NCBI GenBank assembly: GCA_965229885.1
Contig: CBDDJX010000001.1
Span: forward strand, 255,378-319,377
Source: DATLLJ01 sp965229885
Lineage (GTDB): Bacteria > Acidobacteriota > Vicinamibacteria > Vicinamibacterales > CAVVIG01
Direction of reading: 5' to 3'
Length of the DNA stretch: 64,000 nucleotides
A model generated the notes under the pieces. The model worked only from the letters and a program-made list of their open reading frames with translations, did not search any database and was not told the origin of the DNA. The position numbers were made by a program, and so were the translations under genes. Position 1 is the stretch's first letter. Every line of letters starts with the position of its first letter. Of the stretch, positions 58,592-64,000 are shown in pieces.

Positions 58592-59432
58592 GTGTTGCCG
58601 ATTGCCCCCTCGACGTATTTTCTGCACCACGCCCGGCAGGTGAACCCGCCGCCGCGGCCGGCGCGCGCCAAGCGCGACGACGACTTGCGGATCGCCATCC
58701 AGCGGGTCTGGGACGCGAATTGGCAGGCATACGGACCGCGGAAGGTCTGGCAGCAGCTCGGCCGCGAAGACGTCGACGTCGCGCGCTGTATGGTCGAGCG
58801 GCTGATGGGGGCGATGGGCTTGGCCGGCGCGGTCCGCGGCCGCGCATGGGTCACGACGCCCGCCGCTGCGACCGCCGGCGTGCGTCCCCCGGCTTTGGTC
58901 GACCGCCAGTTCACCGCGCCGCGGCCCAACCAGCCTCTGGGTCTCCGACTTCCCCTACGTCGCCACGTGGAAAGGCTTCGTGTATGTCGCGTTCGTGATC
59001 GCTGTCTTCTCGCGGCGCATCGTCGGCGGGCGCGTGTCGGCGTCGCTGCGGACGGACTTCGTGCTCGATGCGCTCGAATAAGCGGTGTGCGAACGTGGCG
59101 CGGATCGCGTCAGCGGTCTGGTGCATCACAGCGACCGGGGTACGCAGTATCTGTCGATGCGGTACACCGACCGGCTCGCCGACGCCGGCATCGCGCCGTC
59201 GGTCGGCAGCCGAGGCGACTCCTATGACAATGCCCTCGCCGAGTCGGTGATTGGGCTCCTCAAGACGGAGGTGATTCGACGGCAAGGTCCGTGGCCGCAT
59301 CTGGCGCAGGTGGAATTCGCGACGCTGGCGTGGGTGGATTGGTTCAACAACCGCCGGTTGCTCGAGCCCATCGGCTACGTGCCGCCTGCGGCATTCGACG
59401 CGCACTACTATGAGCAGGTTAAGGTGGCCTGA
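58592..59432 (+). pseudogene. IS3 OrfB (DDE transposase), frameshift and stop
   Basis: The first part (YGPRKVWQQLGREDVDVARC) matches the HTH_21 region. At about 58929 an extra base shifts the frame, after which LWVSDFPYVATWKGFVYVAF holds the first catalytic Asp. A TAA at about 59079 interrupts before VSGLVHHSDRGTQYLS (second Asp) and DSYDNALAESVIGLLKTE (catalytic Glu). All three DDE residues remain but not in one frame. Confidence 0.85.
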
Positions 59433-59619
59433 CTCAACTAACTCGCCCTCCGGGATTCCCGGTACGATTCATCGTGCAGAATCTCTTCCGGGTGGGTCGG
59501 CACCTACTCCGGGCTGTGCACCACCGGCTACTGCGCACCCAGGCGTTCGTCGCGTGGGATACGGTGACGTGCGCCTGCTGACCGAGCGCGGGCGCACAGC
59601 GCCGAAGGGGAGACACGCG

Positions 59620-59703
59620 CCGTTTCCGCCACGGGCGCGCGTTCGGGCAGCCCTTCTTTCGCTGGTACAACTATGAGCACCGTCACAGTGAGTGCCTCGA
59701 CTG
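59620..59703 (+). pseudogene. fragment of a second IS3-type transposase
   Basis: Translation in one frame gives FGQPFFRWYNYEHRHSE, the C-terminal block of another IS3-type OrfB (usual form PFF.WYN.EHRHSG). It lies outside the inverted repeats of the neighbouring element. The surrounding 59472-59744 stretch shows nothing else recognisable. Confidence 0.6.
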
Positions 59704-59744
59704 AGCCCTCGAATCTCGACGTAACGTACTGAATCTATCAAGGA

Positions 59745-59830
59745 TGGTGCGGAAGGGGGGATTCGAACCCCCACGCTCTTGCGAGCGCCAGCCCCTCAAG
59801 CTGGTGCGTCTGCCGTTCCGCCACTTCCGC
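59745..59830 (-). tRNA. tRNA-Leu(GAG)
   Basis: On the minus strand an 86-base tRNA including an encoded CCA. The acceptor stem GCGGAAG pairs with CTTCCGC, the anticodon arm is CCAGC-TTGAGGG-GCTGG (anticodon GAG), and a long variable arm follows (CGCTCGCAAGAGCG), as expected for leucine. The T-arm is GGGGG-TTCGAAT-CCCCC. It borders the decaying accessory region. Confidence 0.95.
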
Positions 59831-59907
59831 GTTCCGAGCCCTAAACTGAAGGGGCCGACCGCACTATGATAGAATTCGCACTTTATCTATTGCTTGGGAG
59901 GCCCGCG

Positions 59908-60284
59908 GTGCAACTCCTCGACTCCGTTGAATCCATACCTCAGGCCCAAGGGACCGCACGTGTACTCCATCACTCCCGAGGCCACGGTCTACGAGGCTCT
60001 CGAGCAGATGGCTGATAAAGATATCGGAGCGCTGGTCGTCTTGGACGGGAGCGATCTTGTTGGCCTTGTTTCCGAACGCGACTACGCGTGCCAGGTGTTC
60101 CTCAAGGCGTTCCTCCAGGGACATGAAGGTCCCTGAGATCATGTCCAGCCCGGCCGCTGCCGTGGAGAGGGGGACGGTCGTGGGAGTCGTCTCGATTGGC
60201 GACCTCGTCAATTGGATTATTTCGGCCCAAGACCTCACGATCGATCACCTCCAAGATTACATCTGCGGCAAATACCCCGCCTGA
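59908..60284 (+). pseudogene. CBS-domain protein, multiply broken
   Basis: VQLLDS (from 59908) belongs to the start, then an apparent 22-base insertion (about 59926-59947) shifts the frame before KGPHVYSITPEATVYEALEQMADKDIGALVVLD...VGLVSERDYA, the first CBS unit. The second unit is another frame out and short: DMKVPEIMSSPAAAVERGTVVGVVSIGDLVNWIISAQDL lacks about 25 residues in its middle. The stop overlaps the nuoJ-like ATG (TGATG), so translation coupling to the operon may survive. Confidence 0.8.
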
Positions 60285-60802
60285 TGGCCGTCCTTGCGGG
60301 CCAGATTGCTTTCTACTATCTAGCGGCCGCCAGTGTCGCGAGCGCGATCCTGGCAGTGACTCGCAGAAGTCCCGTGCACAGCATCCTCTGGGTGCTCGCC
60401 CTTTTCTTACATGTCGCTGGAATATTTCTGCTCGTGGGAGCCGAATTCCTGGCAGCGGTGCAGGTCATCGTGTACGCGGGTGCTATTTTGGTGTTCTATC
60501 TCTTCTTTATCATGCTCCTCGACTTGCCACAGGAGGCGGCGGGGCCACGATTCGGCGCTCATTGGCCATTGAGCGCGGCCGCCGGGTTAGTTTTCGCGGC
60601 GCTGGCGTGGTACGCCAATCAATCGGGGCTCGCACCGACCGCAACGCGTGTGGCGACTGAAGGACCTGCGCTAGGGAGCCTGTCGGCTGTCGGAACGGTC
60701 CTCTTCACCCAGTTCGCGCTTCCCTTCGAGATCGTATCTCTCATCCTGCTGGCCGCCATCGTGGGCGCGGTGGTGATAGCCAAGAGAAAGACAGAGGCCT
60801 GA
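60284..60802 (+). CDS. nuoJ: NADH-quinone oxidoreductase subunit J-like protein
   Basis: A 172-residue membrane protein of the NuoJ family with five predicted helices. Typical blocks: FYYLAAASVASAILAVTRRSPVHSILWVL, GAEFLAAVQVIVYAGAILVFYLFFIMLLD and a C-terminal helix ALPFEIVSLILLAAIVGAVVIAKR. The start is ATG 60284 overlapping the upstream stop. Overlaps nuoK by one base (TGATG). Expected to be part of a proton- or sodium-translocating membrane arm. Confidence 0.93.
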   Translation: MAVLAGQIAFYYLAAASVASAILAVTRRSPVHSILWVLALFLHVAGIFLLVGAEFLAAVQVIVYAGAILVFYLFFIMLLDLPQEAAGPRFGAHWPLSAAAGLVFAALAWYANQSGLAPTATRVATEGPALGSLSAVGTVLFTQFALPFEIVSLILLAAIVGAVVIAKRKTEA

Positions 60803-61104
60803 TGGTACCTGTCGGCGCGTGCCTGGGACTGAGCGCGGTCCTGTTTGGAATCGGCCTGATCGGCTTCCTCAGCCGACGCAACATTATTCTGATGCTCATC
60901 TCAGTCGAGATCATGCTCAATGCCGTGAACGTCAGCCTGGCGGCCTTCAGCCGTAACCTGCAGGACCAGCGCGGCCAGATCCTGGCTCTCTTTGTCATCG
61001 CCGTCGCTGCCGCCGAGGTCGCGGTCGGTCTGGGGCTGGTGCTCGCACTGAGTCGGAACAGACCGGGAATCAGTGTCGAGGACCTGACCCAGCTGAAATG
61101 GTGA
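60802..61104 (+). CDS. nuoK: NADH-quinone oxidoreductase subunit K-like protein
   Basis: A 100-residue, three-helix NuoK/MrpC-like protein. The conserved acidic residue lies in MLISVEIMLNAVNVSL, and a second one in AVAAAEVAVGLGLVLAL. It overlaps nuoJ by one base and the following antiporter-like gene by seven. NuoK and MrpC are related; the pairing with nuoJ favours NuoK. Confidence 0.93.
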   Translation: MVPVGACLGLSAVLFGIGLIGFLSRRNIILMLISVEIMLNAVNVSLAAFSRNLQDQRGQILALFVIAVAAAEVAVGLGLVLALSRNRPGISVEDLTQLKW

Positions 61105-62594
61105 CGCCAGGCATGGCAGCGTTTTTTTCGATCACGCCTCTCCTCGCGATTCTCGTTTCGGTGGCGGGCACTTTTCTCATCGTGGCTACGGGCGAGCGCC
61201 GCCGCAACCTGAGGGAATTCTGGTCGGTCGCCGCCGGAGTGCTTCAATTCCTACTGGTGGTGTCGATGGCTCCAGCGGTCCTCGCTGGTCGCACACCGCA
61301 ATTGGTGCTCTTCCGACTCCTTCCTGGAATCGAGCTCGCATTTCGCGCCGATGCCTTCGGCCTTCTGTTCGCCGGCGGGGCGTCCCTTCTGTGGATCGCA
61401 ACCTCGTTCTACTCAATCGGCTACATGCGCACTCTCGAGGAGCACGCGCAGACTCGCTACTTCGCCTGCTTCGCCTTGGCCTTATCCGCCACCATGGGCG
61501 TGGCCTTCGCGGCGAATCTCTTCACGCTGTTCCTGTTCTATGAAGCCTTGACGCTGGTGACCTATCCCCTCGTGGGGCACAAGGAGACAGAGGAAGCCAA
61601 GGCCGGCGCACGCAAGTACGTCATCTATCTTCTGGGCGCTGCGAAACTGTTCCTCGTCACCGGCATCATCTTGATTTACAACGTGGCGGGCACACTCGAC
61701 TTCAGGAGCGGCGGAATCATCTCTGCTACCGCGGTGGCCGCTCAGCCGACGCTGCTCTATGTTGCCTTCGCTCTGCTCCTGTTTGGGCTTGCCAAGAACG
61801 CCGTGATGCCCTTGCATAGCTGGCTGCCCGCCGCCATGGTGGCGCCCACGCCGGTCAGCGCGCTCCTGCATGCCGTGGCTGTCGTGAAGACCGGAGTCTT
61901 CTCCACGCTCCGGGTCTTTCTCTTCGTGTTCGGCGCAGCGGCCATGCAGGAGCTCGGCGCAGATCATCTAGCGTTGGGCCTTGCCTCGGTGACGATTCTT
62001 GTCGGGTCGCTCTTGGCCCTCGGCCAGGACAACCTGAAGGCCCGGCTGGCCTTCTCGACGATCAGTCAGCTTTCCTACATCGTCCTCGGAGGAGCGCTGC
62101 TCACCACAAGCGGGGTCCTCGGCGGTATCGTCCACATCACGAATCACGCGGTCTCGAAGATCACGCTGTTCCTCTGTGCTGGTTCGATTTACGTGTCCAC
62201 GCATAAGACCGAGATCAGCCAGATGTCAGGACTGGCCAGGAAGATGCCGTGGACGATGGCCGCGTTTTCCGTGGCGTCCTTGAGCGTGATCGGCATACCT
62301 CCCTCGAGCGGCTTCGTCTCCAAGTGGTATCTGGCCCTCGGTGCACTGGAGTACCAACGTGTGTGGGGTCCGTGGCTGCTGGGCGTGCTGCTGGTTAGCT
62401 CGCTGCTGAACGGGGCCTACCTTGCCCCAATCGTGTACAAGGCGTACTTCGAGGAGGCTCCTGACGCCGGCCACGCCGAGGTCCGCGAGGTGCCTTGGAT
62501 GGTCGTCCCCTTGGTACTCAGCGCCGTGGCCAGCTTGGTCCTGGGTATGTACCCGGGTCCTGTCCTAAAACTCGCAGGGATGGTAATGCCGTGA
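61098..62594 (+). CDS. MrpD/NuoL-M-N-like proton-translocating subunit
   Basis: A 498-residue protein with about 14 helices of the proton_antipo_M family. The key Glu lies in LFLFYEALTLVTYPLVGHKE (helix 5), the key Lys in LLLFGLAKNAVMPLHSWLP (helix 7), with GASLLWIATSFYSIGYMR and HAVSKITLFLCAG as further family blocks. It resembles the MrpD antiporter type more than NuoL (no long C-terminal lateral helix). Start ATG 61098 overlaps nuoK; GTG 61101 is an alternative. Confidence 0.88.
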   Translation: MVTPGMAAFFSITPLLAILVSVAGTFLIVATGERRRNLREFWSVAAGVLQFLLVVSMAPAVLAGRTPQLVLFRLLPGIELAFRADAFGLLFAGGASLLWIATSFYSIGYMRTLEEHAQTRYFACFALALSATMGVAFAANLFTLFLFYEALTLVTYPLVGHKETEEAKAGARKYVIYLLGAAKLFLVTGIILIYNVAGTLDFRSGGIISATAVAAQPTLLYVAFALLLFGLAKNAVMPLHSWLPAAMVAPTPVSALLHAVAVVKTGVFSTLRVFLFVFGAAAMQELGADHLALGLASVTILVGSLLALGQDNLKARLAFSTISQLSYIVLGGALLTTSGVLGGIVHITNHAVSKITLFLCAGSIYVSTHKTEISQMSGLARKMPWTMAAFSVASLSVIGIPPSSGFVSKWYLALGALEYQRVWGPWLLGVLLVSSLLNGAYLAPIVYKAYFEEAPDAGHAEVREVPWMVVPLVLSAVASLVLGMYPGPVLKLAGMVMP

Positions 62595-62860
62595 CGTGGC
62601 TTGAAACGTATCTGGAGGATCCCGTCCGGTTGACGCGGCTGAAGCGCGGGTTCTACGTGATTCTCGCGGCGATCCTCGGCAGCGAGGCCGTGGCCGCAGT
62701 GCCGGAACTTCTTTACAAGGACGAGCCACACTTCACGTTCGAGAACTGGCCGGCCTGGGGCTCTCTCTACGGTCTCGTCTCCTGCGTGCTGATCATCGTG
62801 GTGTCCAAGCTCCTCGGCAAGGTGTGGCTCATGCGTCGGGAAAACTACTATGACCGTTGA
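62591..62860 (+). CDS. small two-helix membrane protein of the Nuo/Mrp-like cluster
   Basis: An 89-residue protein starting at GTG with MTWLETYLEDPVRLTRLKRG; two helices (FYVILAAILGSEAVAAVPELL and YGLVSCVLIIVVSKLLG). The start overlaps the previous stop (GTGA) and its stop lies 11 bases inside the next gene. Small subunits of this kind occur in Nuo- and Mrp-like operons but I do not recognise the family. Confidence 0.7.
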   Translation: MTWLETYLEDPVRLTRLKRGFYVILAAILGSEAVAAVPELLYKDEPHFTFENWPAWGSLYGLVSCVLIIVVSKLLGKVWLMRRENYYDR

Positions 62861-64000
62861 GTGGGTACACCCAGGCCTCGTACTGATCGTTGGTGCCTGG
62901 CTCCTGCCCTTGCTCAAGGGCCAGACCAAGCGCCTGTTCATGGTCCTGCTGCCGGCCATGGCTCTGGTCGACTGCGCGATGTTGCAGCCGGGGACCTACG
63001 GTGTGGTGCCCTTCCTCGGACAGAGTCTGGTGTTCGGCCGCGTGGACCGGCTGAGCCTGGTTTTTTCGTACGTCTTCGCGATCGTGTCCGTGGTGGGGAT
63101 GGTCTATGCACTCCACGTGGACGATGACGCTCAGCATGTGGCGGCGCTGACGTACGCAGGCGGTGCGCTCGGCGTCACCTTCGCGGGGGACTTCCTGTCG
63201 CTCTTCCTGTTCTTTGAGCTGATGGCCGTGTCAGCCGTAATCCTCATCTGGCTGCGCCGCCAGCCGGAGGCCGTCGCCGCTGGATTCCGCTACCTCCTGG
63301 TCCATCTCGTTGGAGGATTGTGCCTGCTCGGAGGGATCGCCCTCCATTGGTCCCGGACCGGGTCGCTCGCCTTCGGGGACATGTCGCCCTATGCAGGAAG
63401 TGCAGCGTTCGCGCTGATCCTCGTCGCCTTCCTCATCAATGCGGCCGCGCCGCCCTTCGGGGCCTGGCTTCCAGATGCGTACCCGGAGGCGTCGGTCACG
63501 GGAGCGGTGTTTTTGACTGCCTTCACGACCAAGGCTGCCGTCTACGCCTTGATCCGCGGATTCGCCGGCACGGAAATCCTTATCTGGTGGGGAGCCGCCA
63601 TGGCGATCTACGGCGTGGTGTACGCCGTGCTCGAAAACGACGCGAGGCGGCTTCTTGCGTACCACATCATCAGCCAGGTGGGCTACATGGTATGTGGTGT
63701 GGGAATTGGTGTCGAGCTGGCCCTAAACGGCGCAACCGCCCACGCCTTCGCGCACATTCTCTATAAGGCGGTTCTCTTCATGGGAGCGGGCGCTGTACTT
63801 GAAGTGACTGGCCGGCGGAAACTCGGCGAGATGGGCGGGCTCTACAAGACGATGCCGGTCACGCTCACCCTCTACATGATTGGTGCGTTCGCCATTTCTG
63901 CTGTACCACTCTTCAGCGGCTTCGTGAGCAAGTCGATGGTCATTGCCGCCGCAGCTGGAGATCACAACGCGGCCATTTTCCTCATGCTGACGCTCGCTTC
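62850..64000 (+). CDS. MrpD/NuoN-like proton-translocating subunit, cut by window end
   Basis: Starts at ATG 62850 (MTVEWVHPGLVLIVGAWLLP) and stays open to the end of the window, at least 383 residues. Family marks: helix 5 Glu in LSLFLFFELMAVSAVILIW, helix 7 Lys in AFTTKAAVYALIRG, a His/Lys pair in FAHILYKAVLFMGAG, and SQVGYMVCGVG. It is a paralogue-type partner of the gene at 61098. The full gene would be about 470-500 residues. Confidence 0.88.
   Translation, partial: MTVEWVHPGLVLIVGAWLLPLLKGQTKRLFMVLLPAMALVDCAMLQPGTYGVVPFLGQSLVFGRVDRLSLVFSYVFAIVSVVGMVYALHVDDDAQHVAALTYAGGALGVTFAGDFLSLFLFFELMAVSAVILIWLRRQPEAVAAGFRYLLVHLVGGLCLLGGIALHWSRTGSLAFGDMSPYAGSAAFALILVAFLINAAAPPFGAWLPDAYPEASVTGAVFLTAFTTKAAVYALIRGFAGTEILIWWGAAMAIYGVVYAVLENDARRLLAYHIISQVGYMVCGVGIGVELALNGATAHAFAHILYKAVLFMGAGAVLEVTGRRKLGEMGGLYKTMPVTLTLYMIGAFAISAVPLFSGFVSKSMVIAAAAGDHNAAIFLMLTLA

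Larger units (their letters stand above)
58163..59471. mobile_element. IS3-family insertion sequence, degenerate
   Basis: A 1.31-kb element bounded by inverted repeats: the left end TGAATCGTGCCGGG and the right end (read inward) TGAATCGTACCGGG, with a further CGGAGGGC block matching in both. The ends suit IS3-group elements (TGAA...). Both orfA and orfB are broken, so it cannot move itself. No clear 3-4-base target duplication flanks it. Confidence 0.85.

Noticed and set aside
58157..59478. Extending the IS3 ends outward to TGCACG on both sides
   Set aside because: The match needs a one-base gap and IS3-group ends normally begin at TGAA; the inner boundary is preferred, though the outer match is noted.

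Overview
The window reads as a chromosomal segment of a GC-rich (mid-60s percent by eye), Gram-negative bacterium. Outer-membrane-type products (a TonB-receptor-like barrel with an N-terminal carboxypeptidase-regulatory-like domain, a secretin, a YceI protein, a small barrel protein), an MSHA-like pilus cluster, PDZ-containing histidine kinase with sigma-54 activator, and the gene neighbourhoods fit an acidobacterium, most likely of the Vicinamibacteria type. That placement is an inference from gene style, not from a marker gene search. Genes are tightly packed, with many 1-base (TAATG, TGATG) and 4-base (ATGA, GTGA) stop/start overlaps.

Layout. 0-0.8 kb: a RAYT (REP-associated tyrosine transposase) gene killed by a small inverted-repeat element, followed by a REP-like repeat. 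0.8-10.5 kb: a minus-strand purine operon, M16 peptidase-purB-purS-purQ-purL-purF-HEAT protein-purM, with a plausible promoter at 10.44-10.46 kb. 10.5-14.3 kb: rlmN, mtaB-like gene, purD. 14.4-21.7 kb: rpsU, a zinc-ribbon protein, a UbiA-type prenyltransferase and a translationally coupled glycan operon whose four glycosyltransferases form an A-B-B'-A' paralogue pattern. 21.7-30.4 kb: YceI protein, two-component system, outer-membrane proteins. 30.6-38.4 kb: glgC remnant, eno-gpmA, methylmalonyl-CoA mutase large subunit, orphan Opp/Dpp ATPases (the second lacks its Q-loop), coiled-coil methyltransferase. 38.4-46.4 kb: ABC ATPase and a partial MSHA-like pilus/secretin cluster containing two broken genes. 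46.5-53.3 kb: myo-inositol-1-phosphate synthase, methyltransferase, VWA protein, ZIP transporter coupled to a frameshifted membrane ferritin (MbfA-like), ApaG and others.

51.6-60.3 kb is an accessory, decaying region ending at a tRNA-Leu(GAG). It holds an intact PIN/AbrB toxin-antitoxin pair with a palindromic operator, a fused and decayed Phd/VapC remnant, a ribbon-helix-helix-like plus DUF6036-like nucleotidyltransferase pair behind its own leaderless promoter and palindrome, a dead IS3-family element with clear inverted repeats, and several genes whose middle parts are missing. From 60.3 kb to the end is a cluster of complex I/Mrp-type membrane subunits (NuoJ, NuoK and two MrpD/NuoN-like proteins), the last one cut by the window edge.

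The most notable general features are (1) a mobile-element insertion whose excision exactly restores a transposase frame, (2) dispersed palindromic intergenic repeats that have been absorbed into coding sequence, in one case encoding a whole signal peptide, (3) an unusually large number of genes with an internal piece deleted and the ends joined, and (4) the uncharacterised operator-preceded RHH/nucleotidyltransferase pair. No stretch longer than about 300 bases lacks an assigned feature; no rRNA genes or CRISPR arrays were seen.
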